DNA of 7,414 nucleotides from Clostridia bacterium (GTDB taxonomy: Bacteria; Bacillota; Clostridia; Oscillospirales; QAMX01), in NCBI GenBank assembly GCA_017547975.1, contig JAFYNU010000025.1, positions 1 to 7,414 on the forward strand, read 5' to 3'. Below are positions 1 to 6,227 of this stretch, one piece after another (position 1 is the first letter of the stretch; each line of letters begins with the position of its first letter). Below the pieces are notes generated by a model that worked only from the letters and a program-made list of their open reading frames with translations, ran no database searches and had not been told where the DNA came from. A program made the translations under genes and the position numbers.

Positions 1-1466
1 GTCAGCCGGTACGCTCCTGCACCTTTTCCCTCTACCACGTGGGCAAGCATGACGAATGGGGTCAGGTGTTTCACGTGACAAACCCGCTGGACGGAACCGA
101 GCTCCTGCTGGTGAAAAACGCTCCGGTTTGCCAATCCCATCTTGCCCAGGTTGTTCCCGACCTGCGGGTGGAGGGTGACCACTTCTACCTTTGCGGCACC
201 GGGGTGGACTATCGGGATCTCCCCGCCGGGGAACTGCCCCTCTATTCCTCCACCATCGGTGTGGGCAAGAATCTGCTGAAGGCCCACCGGGACCTGCTCC
301 GTGCCACCAACCGGGGCAAGGGTACTCTGTTTGCCATGGAAAACACCTGGGGCGACCGCAGCGGCGACACCAAGCTTTGCGATGCCTTTATCCAAAAGGA
401 GATCGATGCGGCCCGTCTGATCGGCTTCGATTTCGTCCAGATCGACGACGGCTGGTCCAAGGGCACGGTGGATACCAAATCGGGCTTTTTGAACCACGTG
501 TGGGAGGGGTACTATACCGCCGACCCGGAATACTGGTCGGTCAGCCCCAAAAAATTCCCGAATGGCTTTACCAAGGTCTGCAACTACGGCAGAGCCCAGG
601 GGGTGGAGGTTGGCCTTTGGTTCTCCCCCGATTCGGAGGATGAATTTGCCAATTGGAGGCGGGACGCCGACACCATCTTCGACTTTTACACAAAATACGG
701 CATCCGTTACTTCAAGCTGGACGGCATCCGCCTGGATACCAAAAAGGCGGAAGGTCGCATGAAGGCCCTGCTGGACGAGTTGACCCGCCGTAGCAAGGGG
801 GACATGATGTTCCAAATGGACGTCACCGCCGGGCGCCGCTTCGGCTTCCTGTACCACCGACAGCACGGAACCCTTTTTGTGGAAAACCGCTACACCGATT
901 TCGTGAACTACTACCCCCACGCCACATTGCGGAATCTGTGGTTGCTTGCCAAGCTCCTGCCCACCAGACAGGTGCAGTTTGAATTTCTGAACAGCCGCCG
1001 AAACCCCGAAAAATACGGGGATGACCCCCTGGCTCCCATGCACTACGACATGGACTACCTTTTCGCCACCGTCATGATGTCCAATCCCCTGGTTTGGATG
1101 GAGCTGAGCGAGCTGGACCCCAGGGATATCCCGCCCCTTCAGCGCATCGTTTCGGTGTGGCGTGCCCACCGGGATGCCCTTTACAAGGCCGACGTGACTC
1201 CCATTGGCGAAGAACCCAGCGGCTTCGCCTTTACCGGATTTTTTGCCGACGGCGGCGATGTGGAAAGTTACGCCCTGCTGTTCCGGGAAATGACCGAACC
1301 TACCGATTTCCACTTTGCCATTCCCCAGTTGGAAGGCAGGTCCTATTCCATTGAGGTGCTGGACGCCACCGGCGATGCCGGGGTTTCCCCCACCCCGTTC
1401 GGTCTGCAGGCCACCTTCCCCAGAGAACGCAGTTATATCTTCCTTCGCCTCATCCCCAACCTTTGA
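1..1466 (+). CDS. Alpha-galactosidase-like glycoside hydrolase (clan GH-D, GH36-like), 5' truncated
   Basis: Probably hydrolyses terminal alpha-linked galactose, or a related sugar, from oligosaccharides. The frame is open from base 3, so the gene begins before the window; the GTG at 39 lies inside a continuous beta-rich stretch and is not the likely start. A (beta/alpha)8 barrel follows: ENTWGDR (nt 339-359), then FVQIDDGW (432-455), GLWFSP (612-629) and YFKLDG (708-725), whose Asp (720-722) matches the clan GH-D nucleophile. MDVTAGRRFG (816-845) sits where GH36 enzymes carry the acid/base Asp. ENRYTDF and NYYPHATLRNLW follow, then a small C-terminal beta domain. The usual GH36 acid/base context (Cys and a Gly run) is absent, so this is a divergent subgroup and specificity is uncertain. 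It is first in the visible plus-strand string, 26 nt before the PTE-like gene. The N-terminus, and hence any signal peptide, cannot be seen. Family confidence is good; exact substrate confidence is low. Confidence 0.85.
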   Translation, partial: QPVRSCTFSLYHVGKHDEWGQVFHVTNPLDGTELLLVKNAPVCQSHLAQVVPDLRVEGDHFYLCGTGVDYRDLPAGELPLYSSTIGVGKNLLKAHRDLLRATNRGKGTLFAMENTWGDRSGDTKLCDAFIQKEIDAARLIGFDFVQIDDGWSKGTVDTKSGFLNHVWEGYYTADPEYWSVSPKKFPNGFTKVCNYGRAQGVEVGLWFSPDSEDEFANWRRDADTIFDFYTKYGIRYFKLDGIRLDTKKAEGRMKALLDELTRRSKGDMMFQMDVTAGRRFGFLYHRQHGTLFVENRYTDFVNYYPHATLRNLWLLAKLLPTRQVQFEFLNSRRNPEKYGDDPLAPMHYDMDYLFATVMMSNPLVWMELSELDPRDIPPLQRIVSVWRAHRDALYKADVTPIGEEPSGFAFTGFFADGGDVESYALLFREMTEPTDFHFAIPQLEGRSYSIEVLDATGDAGVSPTPFGLQATFPRERSYIFLRLIPNL

Positions 1467-1477
1467 TCCATCTACAT

Positions 1478-1484
1478 AAGGAGG
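1478..1484 (+). promoter_or_regulatory. Ribosome binding site of the PTE-like gene
   Basis: AAGGAGG lies 8 nt before the ATG at 1493. It fixes the start there rather than at the in-frame TTG at 1463, which overlaps the previous stop and has no ribosome binding site of its own. Confidence 0.85.
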
Positions 1485-1492
1485 AATACATT

Positions 1493-2395
1493 ATGATCCG
1501 AACCGTATTGGGTGACATTTCCTGCGGTCAGCTTGGACGTACCCTGGTCCACGAGCATATCTGCTGCTACAGCGAACCGCTCTTTCAAATGTCCGGCAAC
1601 CACTATCTGGACAAAGAGGCTCTGATTTCCGCCTCGGTACGCTATCTGCGCGAGTTGAAGTCGAGCCATCATCTGAATACCTTCATGGACTGTACACCCC
1701 CGAATATCGGGCGGGACCTGGAACTGCTCAAAGAGGTCTCCTACGCCTCCGAAGTCAATATCATCGGTTCCACCGGCTTCTACTACACCCAGGAACCCAT
1801 ACTTTACAACACCAATGCTGCAACCATTGCCAGATGTATGGAGCAGGATATTGCATCCCATCCGATTGGCATCATCAAATGCGCTGTGGAAGATCCCGAA
1901 ATCAGCGACTTTTCCAAAAAGCTGCTGCAAGCCACCGCCATGGCTCATCTTGATTCCGGTCTTCCCATCGTCATGCACACCAATGCCCGCAATCGAAACG
2001 GGTTGCCTGCTCTTGAGCTTTTGTTGGAAGCGGGAGTTGATCCCCGTGCCGTCACGGTGGGTCATTTGAGCGATACCGATGACCTGGATTACGTCAGTCG
2101 GATCGCAAGCTACGGTTGCTTCATCGGGTTTGACCGTCTGTACGACAATCCCACCGAAGAATATCTCTCCCGCACCGCCCAAAAGATCAAAACCCTTGCC
2201 GGCTCGGGTTTTGCTGACCGGATCCTTCTGTCCCATGACGCTCTGTTTTTCAACGGTTTCGAATCCCAGCCTGTTATCCATGAAAAGCCCCGCTTTGCCT
2301 ATTGCTTTGATTCCATCCTCCCCCGCCTGCCTGCTTCTCTTGGAGCGCAAATTATGGTGGATAATCCCGCCCGCATGATGCTTGCCAACCGATAA
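1493..2395 (+). CDS. Phosphotriesterase-family metal-dependent hydrolase (probable lactonase)
   Basis: A 300-aa amidohydrolase-superfamily TIM barrel of the phosphotriesterase (PTE, PF02126) type. The complete binuclear metal site is visible: HEH at residues 20-22, the bridging Lys129 in GIIKCAVED, His162 in IVMHTNA, His191 in VTVGHLSD and Asp249 in LLSHDA. The length is somewhat shorter than typical PTE proteins (about 320-350 aa). Known relatives hydrolyse organophosphates, N-acyl-homoserine lactones or sugar and sugar-phosphate lactones; most bacterial members in metabolic operons are lactonases rather than true phosphotriesterases. Here it lies between a glycoside hydrolase and an FAD oxidoreductase, so opening a sugar lactone made by the oxidoreductase is the favoured but unproven role. 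No signal peptide is seen, so it should be cytoplasmic. The start is set by the strong AAGGAGG upstream. Family assignment is firm; substrate is inference. Confidence 0.9.
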   Translation: MIRTVLGDISCGQLGRTLVHEHICCYSEPLFQMSGNHYLDKEALISASVRYLRELKSSHHLNTFMDCTPPNIGRDLELLKEVSYASEVNIIGSTGFYYTQEPILYNTNAATIARCMEQDIASHPIGIIKCAVEDPEISDFSKKLLQATAMAHLDSGLPIVMHTNARNRNGLPALELLLEAGVDPRAVTVGHLSDTDDLDYVSRIASYGCFIGFDRLYDNPTEEYLSRTAQKIKTLAGSGFADRILLSHDALFFNGFESQPVIHEKPRFAYCFDSILPRLPASLGAQIMVDNPARMMLANR

Positions 2396-2424
2396 TCTTT
2401 TTGGAATATATATAAAGAGTCACC

Positions 2425-3717
2425 ATGAAACATAACTTTTTCCTCCCCGCAACCATCATTCAATACGACGTGGTCATTTCCGGCGGCGGTCTTGCCGGGG
2501 TTGCCGCGGCGGTGAGTGCCGCACGCCAGGGCGCAAGGGTTGCCCTGGTGGAGTCCGGCGGCGAGCTTGGAGGCGACATTACCAAGGGCTTTGTTCCCCA
2601 ACTCCTGGATTGCCAGGACAAGGGGGGCTTTGTGGCAGAAATTTTTGACCACCTGAATTCCGGCGGCCATACCCGGGCCCGGCGGGGTGCCCGCTACGAC
2701 GAAACGGGCAGCAAAATTCCCGGCACCATGATCGAAACCGAATATTTGAAAAGCTTTTTGGATAAGACCCTCCGGGATTTGCAGGTGGAGGTGTATTATC
2801 ACAGCCTTGCAAGCTTTGCAGAACTTTCGGAGGAGCGCATCACCGCCCTGCTGGTGACCACCGAAGGGGGCAATCTCTGTTTCAAGGCCCATACCTACGT
2901 GGATGCCACCGGAAACGGTCAGCTTGCCGCCCTTGCGGGGTGCGAATACGAATTCGGCCACCCGACTACCGGCTCCCCCCAGCCCGCCAGCATGAATATG
3001 CTGGTCACCGGGTTGCCGGAGGATTTCCCACAAACCGAAAACAACGCCGACAAGGCCAAATTGAAGCAAGTTTTCGAGGAAGCGGGGATCCACGTTTCGG
3101 CAAACGAGATCTTTTTGATCCGTTCCGCCATCGACGGTTGCTGGGTACTTTCGGTGAATTACCAATATGACGTTCCCCCCGACGATCCCCTGGCTCTTTC
3201 CCAGGCCACCCGGGACGGGCGCATCGAATGCACCGAGGTTGCCGACGCCATGCGAAAGCTCCCCGGATTTGAAAAGCTGGACATCCTCCTGATCTCCTCC
3301 CACCTGGGCATCCGGGAAGGGCGGCGGATCAAGGGGCAATATCGGCTCACCTTCGAAGATATCACCCAGGGACACAAATTCGACGATGCGATCTCCCTGG
3401 TACGTTTTTCCATTGACGTACACGCCATTGATGCCGCCGACAAGCGGGACCATGGCCAGGGCAAGCGGGCCATCCCCTACCATATTCCCTACCGGGCCCT
3501 GCTCCCCCTGGGTTGTGACAATCTGTTGCTTGCGGGGCGGTGCATTTCGGGGGACTTTTATGCCCATGCCTCCTACCGGGTGGTGGGCAATGTGATCCCC
3601 ACCGGGGAAGCCGCGGGCTTTGCCGCTGCGTACTGTGCCAGGGAGGGCACCCTTCCCGGTAATGTGGACGGGAAAGCCGTCCGGGAGTATATGGAAAGCC
3701 TTGGTTACCAGCTGTAA
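2425..3717 (+). CDS. FAD-dependent oxidoreductase (PF12831 type)
   Basis: A 430-aa flavoprotein. An N-terminal Rossmann fold for the FAD ADP moiety is clear: YDVVISGGGLAG (residues 14-25) with Glu43 ending the second strand (VALVES), then GGELGGD. Mid-protein YVDATGNG (158-165) matches the second FAD-contact motif. HLGIREGRRIKG (293-304) and the C-terminal LLLAGRCISGD (367-377) with YRVVGNVIPTGEAAG (384-398) are characteristic of the FAD_oxidored (PF12831) family, commonly found in carbohydrate gene clusters but mostly uncharacterised. It presumably oxidises a small metabolite in the cytoplasm; no signal peptide or membrane segment is present. The start is the ATG at 2425 with a weak AAAGAG 5 nt upstream. 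It follows the PTE-like gene by 29 nt and precedes the acetyltransferase by 10 nt, suggesting cotranscription. The natural substrate and electron acceptor cannot be inferred from sequence. Confidence 0.9.
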   Translation: MKHNFFLPATIIQYDVVISGGGLAGVAAAVSAARQGARVALVESGGELGGDITKGFVPQLLDCQDKGGFVAEIFDHLNSGGHTRARRGARYDETGSKIPGTMIETEYLKSFLDKTLRDLQVEVYYHSLASFAELSEERITALLVTTEGGNLCFKAHTYVDATGNGQLAALAGCEYEFGHPTTGSPQPASMNMLVTGLPEDFPQTENNADKAKLKQVFEEAGIHVSANEIFLIRSAIDGCWVLSVNYQYDVPPDDPLALSQATRDGRIECTEVADAMRKLPGFEKLDILLISSHLGIREGRRIKGQYRLTFEDITQGHKFDDAISLVRFSIDVHAIDAADKRDHGQGKRAIPYHIPYRALLPLGCDNLLLAGRCISGDFYAHASYRVVGNVIPTGEAAGFAAAYCAREGTLPGNVDGKAVREYMESLGYQL

Positions 3718-3727
3718 GGAGAAGAAA

Positions 3728-4165
3728 ATGAATACGCTTGAAACAAAACGCCTGCTCCTTCGGGATTGGAAGGAGAGTGACCTGGGTTGCGGGGTACATA
3801 ATGACGACGTCATCCACTACTTGATGGAGGTCAAAAACAACTACGCCATGGTGATAAAGAAAACCGGAAAGATCATCGGCACCATCGGGCTGAACGAGGA
3901 CGCCGATGGAAACCCCAATCTCCGGAACGTAGGAGTTCGGGTCATAGAAGGTTACCGAAACCAGGGATATATGCAGGAAGCCTTGACCGAGGTGTTTTTG
4001 CACGCCGAACTCCCCATTGCGGGCTATTCCTGGTTCTGTGCCGCCGACAACGCTCCAAGCCTGCACCTTGCGGAAAAATTCGGTTTCATCTACGTGAAAA
4101 CCTTCTCCAAGGATGAATTCAATCTTCCCGCCCCCTGCGACCATCAATATTTCGTCCGAAAATGA
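3728..4165 (+). CDS. GNAT-family N-acetyltransferase, RimJ/RimL-like, shortened
   Basis: A 145-aa protein of the Gcn5-related acetyltransferase fold, using acetyl-CoA to acetylate an amine. The N-terminus LETKRLLLRDWKESD (residues 4-18) is the usual RimJ/RimL-type opening. The beta-strand pair KKTGKIIGTIGL (44-55) follows, then the acetyl-CoA pyrophosphate-binding loop YRNQGYMQEAL (76-86), a variant of RxxGxG/A with Met at the last position. The C-terminal NAPSLHLAEKFGF (108-120) is the conserved NxxSxxxxEKxGF element. Compared with typical family members (about 165-185 aa), roughly 20-25 residues appear to be missing between the first strand and KKTGK, where helices 1 and 2 lie. AAGGAG at 3716-3721 overlaps the stop codon of the oxidoreductase and sets the ATG at 3728. 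It is the last gene of the plus-strand string, directly followed by a terminator. Its substrate and link to sugar metabolism are unknown. Confidence 0.85.
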   Translation: MNTLETKRLLLRDWKESDLGCGVHNDDVIHYLMEVKNNYAMVIKKTGKIIGTIGLNEDADGNPNLRNVGVRVIEGYRNQGYMQEALTEVFLHAELPIAGYSWFCAADNAPSLHLAEKFGFIYVKTFSKDEFNLPAPCDHQYFVRK

Positions 4166-4178
4166 ATCGGATCCCACA

Positions 4179-4210
4179 AAAAAACGAGGTGATCTCTCAC
4201 CTCGTTTTTT
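4179..4210. terminator. Bidirectional intrinsic terminator between convergent operons
   Basis: A perfect 14-bp inverted repeat with a TCTC loop (4193-4196): the GC-richer core CGAGGTGA/TCACCTCG is flanked by an A-run on the left and a T-run on the right. It therefore gives a U-tract on either strand. It starts 13 nt after the acetyltransferase stop and lies about 90 nt past the VanZ stop on the opposite strand, so it can end both operons. Confidence 0.93.
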
Positions 4211-4240
4211 ATTTGGCTCTTTCGTGAAATTTTCTCCCCA

Positions 4241-4296
4241 GTTCTGTCGAGGGAGAAACGGGTTCATACCATCGTTTCCTGCATTCCCGATAGAAC
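4241..4296. other. Long imperfect hairpin in the convergent gap
   Basis: Segmented inverted repeats nest here. GTTCTGTCG (4241-4249) pairs with CGATAGAAC (4288-4296) with one G-U pair. After a one-base bulge, GGGA (4251-4254) pairs with TTCC/TTCCC-type bases at 4284-4287. Then GAAACG (4255-4260) pairs with CGTTTC (4273-4278), and GGT/ACC (4261-4263, 4268-4270) caps a TCAT loop. Together this is about 22 bp over 56 nt, ending 5 nt beyond the VanZ stop. It has no U-tract, so it is not a standard intrinsic terminator; it could be an RNA 3'-end structure for the minus-strand transcript or a small dispersed repeat. Function is unknown. Confidence 0.5.
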
Positions 4297-4301
4297 GACC
4301 C

Positions 4302-4829
4302 CTATTTCATAGTTCTGCTTCTTTTGACATTCCGTTTCGCCAACCGCGTTACGAGTGCAAATAGGGCAATGCCCATGATAGCCCCCGCAGTATCAATACA
4401 CACGTCCCAAAAACGACATGCCCTGTCGGGAACGAAATACTGGTGAATTTCGTCACTGATCGCATACAGAACACACACCAGCCCCGGGATCGACCACTTG
4501 TACCCCGGCCCGATGGGATAGGTTTGGAAGGTATTGGCGGTCAGCAGACCTAAAACGGCGTATTCGGTAAAATGCGCAGCTTTTCGGATGAAGAGATGCC
4601 AGATTTCAGCCATTGCAAGCTGTTTTTCCACGGAGAAGGTTTCATAATCGGGATACACCATACGGAGAACCCAATCGACGATTCCGCCGCTGGTATTTCC
4701 CGAAATTTCCCCCGTCTGTGCAGAAAACAGGAAAATAACCGCCATCCACCCCACCGTCAAAACCGTCGCGAAAATCCGTTTGGCCTGCGTTTTTCCTGCA
4801 AGTATCTGCTCATGGCTTCTTTGATTCAT
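4302..4829 (-). CDS. VanZ-family membrane protein
   Basis: A 175-aa integral membrane protein of the VanZ family (PF04892). Family motifs are intact: FSAQTG near the end of the first membrane segment, RKAAHFTEYAVLG (residues 82-94), and DEIHQYFVPDRACRFWDVCIDTAGA in the C-terminal half (126-150, interrupted by none of the usual conserved positions). Hydrophobic segments lie at about 19-36, 88-99, 113-125 and 146-162; the C-terminus is basic (RLAKRNVKRSR). VanZ of Tn1546 gives low-level teicoplanin resistance, and homologues are common in Firmicutes genomes outside van clusters, where their role is poorly known. No other van gene is in the window. The ATG at 4829 is preferred over the GTG at 4841 because the GAAAGG (4841-4846) would overlap that GTG. 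It lies 27 nt after the fucosidase stop and is last in its string. Confidence 0.9.
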   Translation of the reverse strand: MNQRSHEQILAGKTQAKRIFATVLTVGWMAVIFLFSAQTGEISGNTSGGIVDWVLRMVYPDYETFSVEKQLAMAEIWHLFIRKAAHFTEYAVLGLLTANTFQTYPIGPGYKWSIPGLVCVLYAISDEIHQYFVPDRACRFWDVCIDTAGAIMGIALFALVTRLAKRNVKRSRTMK

Positions 4830-4840
4830 GCTTCCGGACA

Positions 4841-4846
4841 CCTTTC
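4841..4846 (-). promoter_or_regulatory. Ribosome binding site of the VanZ-family gene
   Basis: GAAAGG on the minus strand lies 11 nt before the ATG at 4829. Its last G is also the first base of the alternative GTG (4841), which would leave no spacer, so this site favours the ATG and a protein four residues shorter. Confidence 0.55.
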
Positions 4847-4856
4847 GTTGTTAAGG

Positions 4857-6209
4857 TTATTCCATGCGGAAGGCTACTGCAAGCGGGCTGGTACCCACCA
4901 GAATATAGGGAATCCGAACCAAAATCCCTTCTTCGCACCGGGTAAAGGGAAGCTCCTGGTCAAGTCCCAACAGGGTGATTTTTTCCACCCTGTGAGGCCA
5001 GGGGATCAAAATGGTTTCGTGGAGTTTTTCTCCTTCTTTCACACGTTCGATGGCGTAATGAACATCACCCTTTTTGGTAAAGGCAGTGGTTTTCGATTCA
5101 TGCGGGGCAGCAATGCGGGTTCCATAAATGGCTTCGCCATTTTCGTTGAGCCAGGCACCAAATCCTTCAAGCACCTTCAGGGCTCCCGGCGGCAGTTGTC
5201 CGTTGGGGGCGGGACCCACATCCAGGGCCAGGTTGCCGCCGCGGCACACCACGTCCACCAGCAGATGGACCAGTTCCCGCGGGGTCTTGTACGTTTCCTG
5301 GTAGCGGTAGCCCCATCCCCTGCCTACAGTAATACAGGTTTCCCAGGGCACCCGGATGGGGTGCTGGGGCAGGCTCTGCTCGGGGGTGATGTAGTTTTCA
5401 AATTCGCCGCCCACGGTCCGATCGGCGGTCAGGAGATCGGGTTGGATTTTTCTGGCTTTCCCGATTACCTCCGCCATGCGGATATCCAGGCCAAGGGCTG
5501 GGTTGACCTGCCCCCCGTCGAGCCACAAGATATCCAAGGGCCCGTAATCCTCCACCAGTTCCTGCATCTGGTTATGGGTAAATTCCACGTACTTCTCCCA
5601 AAGCTCAGGGTGCTCCGATGGCGTATAGGTCGGGAAGCGGTCATATCCCACCGGTCGATCCATCCCCTCTGCCCAATACCATGGGCAGTGCCAGTCGGGC
5701 TTGGAAAAATATGCACCAATCCCAAGCCCCTCCTTGCGGAAGGCGTCAAATACGTGCTTTGCCATGTCGGCATATTTGTGGGTGTGGAAGGGGCAATCCT
5801 TACCGGTAATTTTATAGTCGGTATATTTACTGTCGTACATGCAAAAGCCTTCGTGATGCTTTGTGGTAAAGATCACGTACTTAAATCCGTTTTTCTTTGC
5901 AAATTCGGCCCACTTATCGGGCTGAAAACGCACCGGATTAAAGGCTTTGTTGGCGTTGACGTATTGCTTTTTGAATTCCGCTGTATCCTCTTCCCAATCC
6001 ACCTCCCGACGGGACCAGGATGCATCGGCATCACTCAACGGCCAGGATTCCATGATACCCAGCTGGGAATAGAGGCCGTAATGCATCATGAACGCCAGCT
6101 TTTGATCCTGGAACCATTCCAGTTTTTCAAGGATCCGGGGATCCTTGGGTCTCACGTAGTTTGCTTCTTCGGTGCATCCGTGCACACCGTTTATGATATT
6201 GTCCGCCAT
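4857..6209 (-). CDS. Alpha-L-fucosidase (GH29)
   Basis: A 450-aa glycoside hydrolase family 29 enzyme, which removes alpha-L-fucose from oligosaccharides with retention of configuration. WFQDQKLAFMMHYGLYS (residues 32-48) is the family opening with substrate-binding His43. FTTKHHEGFCMYDS (114-127) carries the conserved His-His pair. LDILWLDGG (225-233) holds Asp231, the expected nucleophile. GGNLALDVGPAPNGQLP (324-340) and the ENGEAIYGT element (356-364) complete the catalytic domain, followed by a short beta-sandwich. The general acid, usually a poorly conserved Glu in GH29, cannot be fixed by eye; Glu270 and Glu277 are candidates. There is no signal peptide, so it should act on imported oligosaccharides in the cytoplasm. 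GGAGG at 6217-6221, 7 nt before the ATG, sets the start. It follows the URO-D-like gene by 18 nt. Linkage preference and the GH29-A or -B subgroup remain undetermined. Confidence 0.95.
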   Translation of the reverse strand: MADNIINGVHGCTEEANYVRPKDPRILEKLEWFQDQKLAFMMHYGLYSQLGIMESWPLSDADASWSRREVDWEEDTAEFKKQYVNANKAFNPVRFQPDKWAEFAKKNGFKYVIFTTKHHEGFCMYDSKYTDYKITGKDCPFHTHKYADMAKHVFDAFRKEGLGIGAYFSKPDWHCPWYWAEGMDRPVGYDRFPTYTPSEHPELWEKYVEFTHNQMQELVEDYGPLDILWLDGGQVNPALGLDIRMAEVIGKARKIQPDLLTADRTVGGEFENYITPEQSLPQHPIRVPWETCITVGRGWGYRYQETYKTPRELVHLLVDVVCRGGNLALDVGPAPNGQLPPGALKVLEGFGAWLNENGEAIYGTRIAAPHESKTTAFTKKGDVHYAIERVKEGEKLHETILIPWPHRVEKITLLGLDQELPFTRCEEGILVRIPYILVGTSPLAVAFRME

Positions 6210-6227
6210 CTTTATTCCTCCAAATTT

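Noticed and set aside
1463..1492. TTG start giving the PTE-like protein a 10-residue N-terminal extension overlapping the previous stop
   Set aside because: The extension is encoded across the ribosome binding site AAGGAGG (1478-1484), and homologues start close to the I-R-T-V-L-G segment encoded from 1493.
1472..2350. A 292-codon minus-strand frame opposite the PTE-like gene
   Set aside because: All metal-binding motifs and the ribosome binding site are on the plus strand; the antisense product matches nothing I recognise.
2396..2424. Internal promoter in the AT-rich TATATATA stretch before the FAD oxidoreductase
   Set aside because: There is a TATA-like run but no convincing -35 box at the right distance, and the run lies too close to the start codon to leave room for a leader.
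2299..3813. A 504-codon open frame on the minus strand opposite the FAD oxidoreductase
   Set aside because: The opposite strand encodes an unmistakable flavoprotein with motifs from end to end; the antisense frame is Gly/Val-rich with no recognisable motif.
4241..4296. Integron attC site
   Set aside because: The outer arms GTTCTGTCG/CGATAGAAC do not follow the RYYYAAC and GTTRRRY core pattern in the right orientation, and no integrase or cassette structure is present.
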